From SIG565 sp964607025 (GTDB lineage: Bacteria; Bacillota; Clostridia; Oscillospirales; Acutalibacteraceae), in contig CAZSIL010000036.1 in the NCBI GenBank assembly GCA_964607025.1, forward strand, positions 1 through 10,972: 10,972 bases of DNA, given 5' to 3'. Positions 1-6,202 of the stretch are shown piece after piece. The notes under the pieces were generated by a model. The model was not told the origin of the DNA, made no database searches, and saw nothing but the letters and a program-made list of their open reading frames with translations. Each line of letters begins with the position of its first letter. Position 1 is the stretch's first letter. Made by a program: the position numbers and the translations under genes.

Positions 1-2
1 AT

Positions 3-131
3 TTCGAGTATAATAAAACATTTAAAAGGATGTGTAAGAATGCTATTAAAAAACTTAGAAGTTTAAATGCAAAGACTGGACAACTTATAATCTTTTGCCA
101 AAATGAAATTGCTGAGGCTATACATTTTTAA
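3..131 (+). pseudogene. C-terminal fragment of an unrecognised ORF, cut by the window edge
   Basis: An open frame enters from the left edge and ends at TAA 129-131, giving about 42 residues that finish in IIFCQNEIAEAIHF. I do not recognise the family. An internal ATG at 30 lacks a convincing ribosome binding site. The frame is the same as that of the decayed Nudix fragment directly downstream, so both could be parts of one degraded region. It may also be the real end of an intact gene that starts outside the window, or plain non-coding sequence. Confidence 0.25.
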
Positions 132-368
132 GAACAGTATTATAAAACAACGGTTGAATCCATATACGAAAAATCCACAGGTGCAGTTGTTTATACCGTA
201 TCAGATGGTAAGATTAAATATCTGTTTATAAAGTCGCAAAATGGAGATATCGGTTTCCCTAAAGGACATATTAAACAGGGCAAAAATGAAGAATCTACCG
301 CTTTGCGTGGCACGGTATTAGAAAATATTATTAAATTTACAGGAATAGAAAAAAGACGTAGCAATTAA
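132..368 (+). pseudogene. Decayed Nudix hydrolase fragment
   Basis: Between the stops at 129-131 and 366-368 the frame encodes about 78 residues containing STGAVVYTVSDGKIKYLFIK and then GFPKGHIKQGKNEESTALR. This matches the start and first half of bacterial Nudix hydrolases of the diadenosine-tetraphosphatase type, which usually read (C)GAVVY...GFPKGH...ETALREIKEETG. The Nudix box G-x5-E-x7-REUxEExGU is broken here: the first Glu is Lys, RE is RG, and the EE pair is lost (TVLENIIKFTGI). The protein also stops about 60 residues early and has no ATG where the family normally starts; an ATA stands there. The metal-binding catalytic acids are therefore absent. I read it as a dead remnant with no hydrolase activity. 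Family recognition is good, and the pseudogene status follows from the missing box. Confidence 0.7.
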
Positions 369-380
369 AGCTACGTCTTT
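352..380. terminator. Bidirectional intrinsic terminator
   Basis: An 11-bp perfect stem, AAAGACGTAGC (352-362) with GCTACGTCTTT (370-380), encloses a 7-base loop. T-rich tracts follow on both strands: TTTTATTTT on the plus strand, and the complement of the A-run 349-354 on the minus strand. It lies directly after the stop of the minus-strand AraC gene and overlaps the end of the Nudix remnant, so it can end convergent transcripts from both sides. Confidence 0.85.
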
Positions 381-382
381 TT

Positions 383-1333
383 TTATTTTGTAATATGTAT
401 CAATTTACTAAGTTCTGAATCGTTTTTTCGCCTGGAAACCATATCTTTTCTGAAGGTGTTTGGAGTAGTGCCACTCATTTGCTTGAAAAATTTGCAAAAG
501 TTTTGCGAGGAAGAAAGACCTATGCGTTCGGCTATTTGTTCTCCGTCTAATTCAGTGAAACGTAAATAGTATGTGGCTTCTTCATATCTTCTGTTGCGCA
601 AATATTCGTAAAAGGTTGTATTTAAAAACTCTCGAAATAAGTTTTCTATTTGATTTTTATTGATGCGAAACATTGAATACAAAGATTCTAGGGTCAGTTT
701 TTCATTCAAATGTGTATCTATATATGTAAGAATCATTTTAAATTCGCTTGAAATAGCAACTTTTATACAGGCATCATAAGGTTCTTCTATATAAAAATTG
801 TGATAAACACGTTCTAGTATGTTAATTATATCAATGAAATATGAACGTGCTCGGCAAGACCAATACCAATCTTCTTGCTCTTCAAGATTTTTCGTAAGGT
901 TGTTAAAGGAATATTCCACTTTTTCTAATGTATCCTTGCCAAGACGGATGCACATTTTGCTTATGTCATCTGTAAGAAAAGGAGATAATTGAAAGAAGGC
1001 GTGCTGCTGACACAGGTGTTCGTAATGGTCGCTACGAAGGGTACTTATGAGCATATTTATATTTAAAAATCTAGGGTCAAATTTAATGATTCTTACTTCT
1101 GAACTGCTGTTTGAAAGTATTTTGACGGTTTTGATTTCATCTAAACATAATACCGCCGGCGCAGGTATATGACAATCAATATCATTTATTCTGGCTGTTA
1201 TGCTTCCGTTTTTTATGATTATAATACAAAAGCAATCATTTGATAAATATTCAGGGTCAAACCTATCCAAATAATACGTTTCTACCAATACCGTTCTATT
1301 TACATCTAGTTTATCAATTGTTCCAACAAACAT
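383..1333 (-). CDS. AraC-family transcriptional regulator
   Basis: 316 residues. The C-terminal part, about residues 198-298, is an AraC/XylS DNA-binding domain: a first helix-turn-helix around LTLESLYSMFRINKNQIENL (213-232) and a second around GEQIAERIGLSSSQNFCKFF (264-283), followed by the family signature KQMSGTTPNTFRK. Residues 1-95 are strand-rich and look like a divergent cupin-type sensing domain; residues 96-195 are mostly helical and resemble no specific ligand-binding family I can name. The ATG at 1331-1333 is supported by AGGAAA about 10 bases upstream. A TATAAT hexamer on the minus strand (complement of 1382-1387) could be its -10 box. The gene diverges from the zinc-ribbon gene and ends at a bidirectional terminator, so it is a single-gene unit. 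The ligand and targets are unknown; its best candidate site is the TTRGAAAC repeat cluster in its own upstream region. Confidence 0.93.
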   Translation of the reverse strand: MFVGTIDKLDVNRTVLVETYYLDRFDPEYLSNDCFCIIIIKNGSITARINDIDCHIPAPAVLCLDEIKTVKILSNSSSEVRIIKFDPRFLNINMLISTLRSDHYEHLCQQHAFFQLSPFLTDDISKMCIRLGKDTLEKVEYSFNNLTKNLEEQEDWYWSCRARSYFIDIINILERVYHNFYIEEPYDACIKVAISSEFKMILTYIDTHLNEKLTLESLYSMFRINKNQIENLFREFLNTTFYEYLRNRRYEEATYYLRFTELDGEQIAERIGLSSSQNFCKFFKQMSGTTPNTFRKDMVSRRKNDSELSKLIHITK

Positions 1334-1685
1334 ATCTTTGTTTCCTTTCGATTATTTTTGTGCGGATAGGACACAGAAAATATTATAATTCGTGTTTGGT
1401 GTTCAATAAATAAAGTGAGAGTCTTATTAAATTATTAGAAACAAAATATAATCAGTTGGAAACAAAAAGTGAAATGATTCCGCAAATACACATATTAGTG
1501 CCGATTGGAAACCATAATGAGATCTCTGTGTGATATTATTGTCGTATAAGAAGAAAAAACCAAGATATGTGTTACTAAGGTGACAAAAATCATTTTATTT
1601 GCGTAAAAAGATTGAAGATTATTGTATGTTGGTTTTTGGCAGATTCATAACGAGCGTTTCCTAAGAAGTTAGAAAGGAGAATAAA
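1334..1685. promoter_or_regulatory. Divergent intergenic region with candidate operators
   Basis: This is 352 bases without a gene between the AraC-type regulator and the zinc-ribbon gene. It should hold promoters for both. On the minus strand, TATAAT (complement of 1382-1387) lies about 50 bases from the regulator's start codon. On the plus strand, a possible weak promoter TTGCGT (1599-1604), 17 bp, TTGTAT (1622-1627) lies ahead of the zinc-ribbon gene. Three direct repeats of TTRGAAAC occur at 1435, 1456 and 1505. I saw no open frame with a ribosome binding site and no structured RNA motif that I recognise. Confidence 0.45.
1435..1512 (+). repeat. Three TTRGAAAC direct repeats, candidate AraC-type operator
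   Basis: TTAGAAAC at 1435-1442, TTGGAAAC at 1456-1463 and TTGGAAAC at 1505-1512 are in the same orientation. The first two extend to TTRGAAACAAAA and are 21 bp apart, i.e. two helical turns, the geometry usual for AraC-family direct-repeat sites. The third lies 49 bp further. They sit upstream of both divergent genes. That the neighbouring AraC-type protein binds them is inference. Confidence 0.4.
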
Positions 1686-1859
1686 ATGGATAATAACGTA
1701 TTTATGGCTAGTTGCCCCGTATGCGGTAGGTCGTTATTTAAGGGTAGGCCGGATTCATATATTGAGGGTGGCTGTCCTAAATGCAAAAACTATTTACAAA
1801 TATCTTACACCACAAACGGAGTTCAAGCAGTTGTTTGTGAGCTGAAAGACGAAAAATAA
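1686..1859 (+). CDS. Small zinc-ribbon protein (57 aa), Com-like
   Basis: ATG at 1686 is preceded by AGAAAGGAGA with good spacing. The 57-residue product carries CPVC (residues 10-13) and CPKC (30-33), 16 residues apart, the four-cysteine arrangement of a rubredoxin-knuckle zinc ribbon. The order C-x2-C, Leu-Phe-Lys-Gly, then CPKC and a short beta strand resembles the Com family of small zinc proteins known from phage Mu, where Com activates translation of the mom mRNA. The similarity is by pattern only, so an RNA- or DNA-binding adaptor role is inference. It has no membrane segment or signal peptide. Its transcript ends at the strong hairpin at 1907-1955. It diverges from the AraC-type gene and precedes the HTH regulator, but the terminator separates it from the latter. 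Confidence 0.75.
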   Translation: MDNNVFMASCPVCGRSLFKGRPDSYIEGGCPKCKNYLQISYTTNGVQAVVCELKDEK

Positions 1860-1906
1860 AATACTGTATTGCCGAAGAGATAAGTTGGACTTGTTAAGAA
1901 ATCAAG

Positions 1907-1965
1907 AAGAACCTGGCAAATTGATGTTCAAGAAACATTGATTTGCCAGGTTCTTTTATTTTAAC
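1907..1965 (+). terminator. Intrinsic terminator after the zinc-ribbon gene
   Basis: A 15-bp perfect stem pairs AAGAACCTGGCAAAT (1907-1921) with ATTTGCCAGGTTCTT (1941-1955). The 19-base loop contains a further ATGTT/AACAT pairing. The T-rich tract TTCTTTTATTTT follows. It begins 47 bases after the zinc-ribbon stop and isolates that gene from the HTH regulator downstream. Confidence 0.85.
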
Positions 1966-1987
1966 ACTGATAGTACTTGTCAGAGTT
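1963..1987. promoter_or_regulatory. 25-bp palindrome, copy 1 (before the HTH regulator)
   Basis: AACACTGATA (1963-1972), five bases, TGTCAGAGTT (1978-1987): 10-bp arms with 8 of 10 positions paired. The same element recurs at 3674 and 6625 with the same 5-base spacer. This copy lies 36 bases before the start codon of the small HTH gene. Its TTGTCA cannot easily act as a -35 box for that gene, because the transcript would then start inside the ribosome binding site, so its role here may be operator only. Confidence 0.6.
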
Positions 1988-2023
1988 GAGTTGTAAAAAT
2001 TCATAAGAAAGGAGGAAATGCAA

Positions 2024-2386
2024 ATGGGAACAGCCGAACGAAGAATGGAAATAATGCGCATATTATTGAGACGCAGATACGAGAAAATCACACGTTTAGC
2101 AGAAGAGTTCGGCGTTTCCAAAAGGACAATTTTGCGAGATGTTGAAGCACTTAGCGTTACAGAGCCAATTTATACACGGTGTGGTAGATATGGCGGGGGA
2201 GTTTATGTGACGGATGATTACTCGATAAGCAGAATGTATATGACTGAAAAAGAACTGTTATTGTTACATAAACTATCTGAAATTGCAGATAAAAGGATTG
2301 GTTGTGAATTAAGCGCAGAAGAGAACAAATTGTTGAAGTCGATTATTTTGCAATATACAAAACCAAAAAATATAAAGGAAATTTAG
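2024..2386 (+). CDS. Small DeoR/HTH_11-type DNA-binding regulator (120 aa)
   Basis: 120 residues from ATG 2024. That start is chosen over ATG 2018 because AGGAGG at 2010-2015 leaves only 2 bases before 2018 but 8 before 2024. Residues 5-45 form a winged helix-turn-helix of the DeoR/HTH_11 type: a first helix ERRMEIMRILLRRRY, then ITRLAEEFGVSKRTILRDVE with recognition helix SKRTILRDVEAL. Residues 47-63 (PIYTRCGRYGGGVYV) form the wing. This is the N-terminal half of YafY-like regulators, but the WYL ligand-binding domain is absent; residues 72-120 are a short helical tail. A cytoplasmic protein that probably dimerises and represses or activates locally. A 25-bp palindrome lies just upstream and recurs before the recombinase operon and the large Rhs gene, making this the most likely binder of that site (inference). 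The genes that follow are probably co-transcribed. Confidence 0.88.
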   Translation: MGTAERRMEIMRILLRRRYEKITRLAEEFGVSKRTILRDVEALSVTEPIYTRCGRYGGGVYVTDDYSISRMYMTEKELLLLHKLSEIADKRIGCELSAEENKLLKSIILQYTKPKNIKEI

Positions 2387-2408
2387 TGTGGCAGAAAAGG
2401 ACAAAGAA

Positions 2409-2519
2409 ATGTTGAGAATTTCATACTGTGATTTTGAAAAAATAAACCAAAGCCAGAGTGCTTTTTTTATAGGAAACAGGCAAGAAGGAGGTGAAAATGA
2501 TGCAAAATGTTTTGAATGA
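2409..2519 (+). CDS. Possible 36-residue ORF overlapping the DNRLRE gene start
   Basis: ATG 2409 follows AAAAGG (2395-2400) at 8 bases. The product begins MLRISYCDFEKINQSQSAFF and ends in KCFE, with no domain I recognise. It fills the gap between the HTH gene and the DNRLRE gene and overlaps the latter's start by about 20 bases in another frame, an arrangement that can couple translation. It is short, so it could be chance; the good ribosome binding site spacing and the compact placement speak for it. Confidence 0.35.
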   Translation: MLRISYCDFEKINQSQSAFFIGNRQEGGENDAKCFE

Positions 2520-3630
2520 AATTGCAAAGCTGCGCTTAGGTGCTCCTATTGTTATTGATTATCATAATAGTAACCGTTATCGCCTTGTCGTTAAAGAAAA
2601 CGACGGAACAAAGACGGCATATTATTTTAGCAGTCCAATTTATAATCAAAAAACACGTAAGCTTGTTGATATGAAATTTTGCGAAAACGGAGATACAATT
2701 TGTGCCATTGGAAGTAATGCTAATATTAGCTTGTCGCAAAAACTTTTAATGGAAAACTCTGAAGGATCTGTTTCTTTAGAGCTGTTTCAAAAACCAAGGT
2801 TGGTTTCACCTTGGGAAGCGAGATTGGATTCTTGTATTCTTTCACCGACTACAAACGGCGTTGCGGTAAAGTGTGATATTGAGAAATCTCTTGTAAATAC
2901 GTTTACGATTGAAACCGCACAACCGTATCTCAACGTTAGGGCGAATGATCGGTGTTTTGTGCTTATGAAAGAAGAATTCAGGCCCTCGGTTATTCTGTCT
3001 TGTGTGGGATCATTGGATGCTTCTGGAAATGTTATTGCTCCTGCTAAAATCGAGTATCAAAAGCTTACCGACAGGAAATATAAAATTACTGTTTTGCCTA
3101 CAAGTCCTATGGCTCTGTCTGTTCTTTTTGAATTGAATCTATATGAGAATAAACTGTTCCAAGATACAACAGTGGAGAGTGCTAACCCATCTGTGAATAA
3201 TGCTTTCGGCGTAATTGGATTTATTGGAAATTCATCTGCTTACGGAGAACAATGGCTATATTCGCGATTGGATTATACTCGTATTTCTGAGGTGATGGAC
3301 AAGCGTGTACATAAAATCGTTCTTCATATGCCTAAACTCAATCGAAGCAATGTAGAGGTGAGTGCTTTTAAGGTGACTGCTCGTTTCTGCAGCTTTGGTT
3401 CCAATTGGTATAACAAGATTTCAGACGGTACGCTTGTGGCGGACTCACTGACAATGAACGGATATCAAAGCTTGGATATTACCTGCTTGCTTGTAGATCC
3501 GCGAACAAGGACTATTTCAAATTCGGAAGGATTTATTTTGAAATCAAAAATTAAGGGGAGCGGTTTTTCCGTGCTTGCAACCGGTGACAGTTGTTTTGCT
3601 CCTCAAATTTTGGAAGTTAATTATAGGTAA
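2497..3630 (+). CDS. Stand-alone DNRLRE-type protein (377 aa)
   Basis: The ten-base AAGGAGGTGA at 2485-2494 is a near-complete ribosome binding site. It excludes the upstream GTG at 2491, which lies inside it, and leaves ATG 2497 (5 bases after AGGAGG) or ATG 2500 (8 bases). There is no signal peptide and no membrane segment. The C-terminal half, from about residue 230 (NPSVNNAFGVIGFIGNSSAY...), has the pattern of a DNRLRE domain: a variable strand-rich start, an arginine/leucine strand (WLYSRLDYTRISEVM), a V-KIVLHMPKLNRSNVEVSAFKV strand pair, SLDITCLLVD, and a final APQILEVNY strand. The N-terminal region (YRLVVKENDGTKTAYYFS..., NQKTRKLVDM) parallels the start of the giant Rhs protein at 6715 (SDGSEQAVFYPE..., ENTNTFDDVDN). 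It therefore looks like the Rhs N-terminal module without the YD repeats. Function unknown; an accessory or competitor of the Rhs protein is inference. It follows the HTH gene in the same direction. Confidence 0.8.
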   Translation: MMQNVLNEIAKLRLGAPIVIDYHNSNRYRLVVKENDGTKTAYYFSSPIYNQKTRKLVDMKFCENGDTICAIGSNANISLSQKLLMENSEGSVSLELFQKPRLVSPWEARLDSCILSPTTNGVAVKCDIEKSLVNTFTIETAQPYLNVRANDRCFVLMKEEFRPSVILSCVGSLDASGNVIAPAKIEYQKLTDRKYKITVLPTSPMALSVLFELNLYENKLFQDTTVESANPSVNNAFGVIGFIGNSSAYGEQWLYSRLDYTRISEVMDKRVHKIVLHMPKLNRSNVEVSAFKVTARFCSFGSNWYNKISDGTLVADSLTMNGYQSLDITCLLVDPRTRTISNSEGFILKSKIKGSGFSVLATGDSCFAPQILEVNYR

Positions 3631-3747
3631 AAACTATTTTGCAGAATATTTTAAAAAAGCAAAAAATGATTTTAACACTGACACTGGTTGTCAGGGTTAA
3701 ATTTTATACTTGAAATGCAGTTGCTAATATATTAAGGGAGTGAAAAA
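3631..3747. promoter_or_regulatory. Intergenic region with promoter and palindrome copy 2
   Basis: AT-rich spacer between the DNRLRE gene and the 43-residue ORF. The palindrome at 3674-3698 is followed by a possible promoter: TTGTCA (3688-3693), 17 bp, TGAAAT (3711-3716), then GCAGTTGC at the expected transcription start. The same order occurs before the large Rhs gene at 6639-6675. No separate terminator for the DNRLRE gene is visible; the palindrome hairpin itself may serve as one. Confidence 0.5.
3674..3698. promoter_or_regulatory. 25-bp palindrome, copy 2 (before the recombinase unit)
   Basis: AACACTGACA (3674-3683), five bases, TGTCAGGGTT (3689-3698), with one mismatch between the arms. 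Flanking TTT/AAA extends the pairing to 13 bases per arm. Its right arm overlaps the TTGTCA -35 candidate, so a bound protein would compete with RNA polymerase. Confidence 0.65.
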
Positions 3748-3879
3748 ATGACAAAACCAAAATTACAAACTCAAGAAAAATATTCCGGCGATTTTCATTT
3801 AGCAAAAATCTTAATACAGATTCTCGCGCCGGACATATTAAAAAGAAACGATAATGCATCCGGCATAGTTATGCCGTGA
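3748..3879 (+). CDS. Small ORF (43 aa) leading the recombinase gene
   Basis: ATG 3748 follows AAGGGAG at 7 bases. The product, MTKPKLQTQEKYSGDFHLAK followed by ILIQILAPDILKRNDNASGI and VMP, is soluble, with a helical middle. I recognise no family. Its stop is 17 bases from the start of the serine recombinase, and it lies directly behind the copy-2 promoter, so the two form one transcription unit. Small proteins next to large serine recombinases can be directionality factors, but nothing in the sequence proves this for the present one. Confidence 0.6.
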   Translation: MTKPKLQTQEKYSGDFHLAKILIQILAPDILKRNDNASGIVMP

Positions 3880-3896
3880 CAAAAAAGGAGTAGATT

Positions 3897-5495
3897 ATGC
3901 AATACAATAGTGATGTTGTGTATAAGTCAGCAATATATTGCAGATTGAGCAAGGACGATGAGCAGGTAGGAGAAAGTGTAAGCATAGAGACTCAAAAAAT
4001 GATGTTGATCGACTATTGCGAAGACCATAAATACGAAATATACGATATTTATGTTGATGATGGATTTTCAGGCTTGAATTATGATAGACCTGCATTTATA
4101 AGATTACTTAATGATATAGATGCCGGCAAGGTCAATCTTGTCATTACTAAGGATTTAAGTAGACTGGGCAGAGACTATATTCAAACAGGCTATTTTACAG
4201 ATATTTACTTCAATAAGAAACGTGTAAGATATATTGCTGTGAATGATGGGATAGATACATTATGTAATAATAATGATATCGCACCATTTAAAAACATTTT
4301 AAACGATATGTATGCGAAGGATTTATCCCGTAAAGTAAAATTAGCTAAGCGGCAACGAGCAATGAAAGGGTATTATATGTCAGGCCAACCGCCGTTTGGC
4401 TATAAACCTGATCCGAACAACCGAAATCATCTAATTATTGACGAAGAGGCCGCCAATATTGTGAAAATGATTTTCAAACTTGCAGAGGAAGGCAATAGTT
4501 TTCTAGGTATAAGCCGTAAATTAACAGAGCTCGGAATTATTACTCCTGCAGCGTATAAAGTCAAAAACGGAGACACTAGGTTTATTCGATATCTAAATAA
4601 AGAAGATGCACTTACAGCTTGGTCATATCAAACGGTTAGAACAATACTTTTGGATTCGGTATATAAAGGTGATATGGTTAATCATAAAACGGAAATAATT
4701 AACTATAAAACAAAAGAAAGTGTATTGGTTCCACCAGAAGAATATATCATTGTTCCAAATCGGCACGAAGCTATTATTAGTATCGAAATGTTCGAAAAAG
4801 TTCAGCAAATTTTACGCTCGCGACATAGGGGAAAGAGACATAACTATGAGAATATCTTTAATGGGAAAGTATTTTGTTCTGAATGTTCAACGCCAATGAC
4901 TCTAATTGCAATAAAAAATAGAAAAGGAGTAAAAAAAGGGTTGTTAAAATGCTTTAAACATTATACTAACCCTGAAGAATGCACACATTATCATGCGGTA
5001 CTTTACGATGACTTGTATGATGAAATACTTGCAAGGATCCAACAGCTTTTTAATGAAGTCAAAAATTCTCAAGTTTTTGAAGATGTAAAGCTAAAACTTT
5101 TAGAGCACAAAAGAGATGAAATGGCAAAAGAAGAGAAAGATAAAATACTTAAAGAGCTTTCTTCAGTCAAAAAAAGCATTTCAGATATTCGTAAAGCTTC
5201 AAATAAAAGTAGTTTGAGCCCGACATCAAACTTGCCGATGTTAAATGATTTAATAAGCAAACAATGTGAATTGACACAGCGTTTGACTTTAATTGAATGT
5301 GGTGAAACAAATTATGATATTGACAAAAAGGAAATAGATGAATTATTAAACGATTTTTTTGATATTAAAAATATTGACGAAAATTTAGTATCCCAATTAA
5401 TTCAAAAGATAGAGGTTGGAGAGACTCTCGTAACTGAAGACGGACCAAAACGCGATATTATAATAACATATTCCTTTGATAAAAATTTCGGGTGA
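3897..5495 (+). CDS. Large serine recombinase (TnpX/Tn4451-like)
   Basis: 532 residues, a normal length for the large serine recombinase family. It cuts and rejoins DNA at two short attachment sites through a phosphoserine link. The N-terminal resolvase domain (about 9-150) begins YKSAIYCRLSKDDE, with catalytic Ser18 and Arg16. It continues with DDGFSGLNYDRP (54-65) and DLSRLGRD (86-93), which contains the conserved Arg89 and Arg92. The Recombinase domain follows from GQPPFGYKPD (163-172) to about 290. A zinc ribbon has Cys327, Cys330, Cys352 and Cys362, and a charged coiled coil covers about 380-460. All catalytic residues are present, so it looks active. ATG 3897 has AAGGAG six bases upstream. 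It is preceded by the 43-residue ORF and ended by a hairpin terminator. Its attachment sites are not identifiable by eye. It may mobilise this region or rearrange the neighbouring Rhs genes; both are inference. Confidence 0.95.
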   Translation: MQYNSDVVYKSAIYCRLSKDDEQVGESVSIETQKMMLIDYCEDHKYEIYDIYVDDGFSGLNYDRPAFIRLLNDIDAGKVNLVITKDLSRLGRDYIQTGYFTDIYFNKKRVRYIAVNDGIDTLCNNNDIAPFKNILNDMYAKDLSRKVKLAKRQRAMKGYYMSGQPPFGYKPDPNNRNHLIIDEEAANIVKMIFKLAEEGNSFLGISRKLTELGIITPAAYKVKNGDTRFIRYLNKEDALTAWSYQTVRTILLDSVYKGDMVNHKTEIINYKTKESVLVPPEEYIIVPNRHEAIISIEMFEKVQQILRSRHRGKRHNYENIFNGKVFCSECSTPMTLIAIKNRKGVKKGLLKCFKHYTNPEECTHYHAVLYDDLYDEILARIQQLFNEVKNSQVFEDVKLKLLEHKRDEMAKEEKDKILKELSSVKKSISDIRKASNKSSLSPTSNLPMLNDLISKQCELTQRLTLIECGETNYDIDKKEIDELLNDFFDIKNIDENLVSQLIQKIEVGETLVTEDGPKRDIIITYSFDKNFG

Positions 5496-5536
5496 AAAAT
5501 AGGCAGACGGCAATAAAGTCCGTTCTGCCTATTTTT
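5496..5536 (+). terminator. Intrinsic terminator of the recombinase unit
   Basis: AAAATAGGCAGACGG (5496-5510) pairs with CCGTTCTGCCTATTTT (5520-5535) with a single bulged T. The loop has nine bases and the run ends in T. It starts directly at the recombinase stop codon. Confidence 0.85.
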
Positions 5537-5561
5537 CTGCTTTACATAAACATAAAAAAAG

Positions 5562-5604
5562 AATATAATATAAACGTAAATGCTTTGGCCCGTTTATTAT
5601 ATTA
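5562..5604. repeat. AT-rich inverted repeat between recombinase and Rhs tip
   Basis: AATATAATATAAACG (5562-5576) is nearly complementary to CGTTTATTATATTA (5591-5604), with a two-base bulge, around a 14-base loop containing TTTGGCCC. No T-run of terminator type follows. The repeat lies at the junction where the recombinase unit meets the truncated Rhs fragment. It could be part of an element end, an attachment region or a weak hairpin. Confidence 0.4.
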
Positions 5605-5636
5605 CTAATAATTAGTTGTTTTATAAATGAAGATAG

Positions 5637-6179
5637 CACTTTGTTAATGAGATAGGACTCTACTATGTATCCAGTCGTTATTACGATCCTGAGATCGGTC
5701 GGTGGATCAATGCTGATGAAGTGATAATGCTCACAATTACCAACGATATTGTGTTGGGATTGAACTTGTCTTCACATGTATTTAATGATCCTGTTAATCA
5801 AAAGGATAGTACTGGATTTATTGCTCATGCAATAATAGGAGCGATTACGGGGGCATTAATATCTGCGCTATCTTATTTCGTTGAATATTGGCTTGGAATG
5901 AGAAATCTCAACTGGTGGGCTTTTGCTGGTATCGTTGCCACTGCTGCCGCTTTAGGTGCTATTGGTGGTTATATTTCAGGGTGGGCAAAATTTGCAAAAC
6001 TAGCTAAACATGCGCGCCTTCCGAAATTGTTCAAAAAGTTAAAAAGTCCAATTGTAAGAAATATTGTTACATGGGCGGTGCGAGGAATTAAGTTTGTGAT
6101 AAATAGCTTTGTGAAAAAGTTGTCCAGAAAACCGGGCGAGAGCTGGGTGAAGGCTGTTCGAAGATGGCTGAACATATAA
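5637..6179 (+). pseudogene. Orphan Rhs C-terminal tip with membrane-active-looking toxin domain
   Basis: From 5637 the frame reads GLYYVSSRYYDPEIGRWINA, the hallmark end of the Rhs core (usually GLYYLQSRYYDPEIGRFINAD). Then comes LGLNLSSHVFNDPVNQKDSTG, a drifted form of LGxNLFAYCxNNPVNxxDPTG. Upstream the frame is closed by a TAG at 5634, so the body of the Rhs protein is missing. The variable C-terminal domain of about 120 residues starts with two hydrophobic Gly/Ala-rich segments (AIIGAITGALISALSYFVEY; WWAFAGIVATAAALGAIGGY). A strongly basic stretch rich in Lys and Arg follows (AKHARLPKLFKKLKSPIVRN) and ends KAVRRWLNI. No nuclease motif is visible, and the composition suggests membrane action (inference). 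GTG 5721 or ATG 5727 could restart translation, but neither has a ribosome binding site. It is most likely silent until fused to an Rhs body. Confidence 0.75.
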
Positions 6180-6202
6180 TATTAGGAGCGCAGGAGAGTT
6201 TG

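Noticed and set aside
2491..2493. GTG 2491 as the start of the DNRLRE gene
   Set aside because: This GTG is part of the ribosome binding site AAGGAGGTGA itself; ATG 2497 or 2500 has workable spacing.
5721..6179. The Rhs tip as an independent gene starting at GTG 5721
   Set aside because: There is no ribosome binding site, and Rhs homology continues upstream of 5721 in the same frame to about 5637, so the start would lie inside the conserved core motif.
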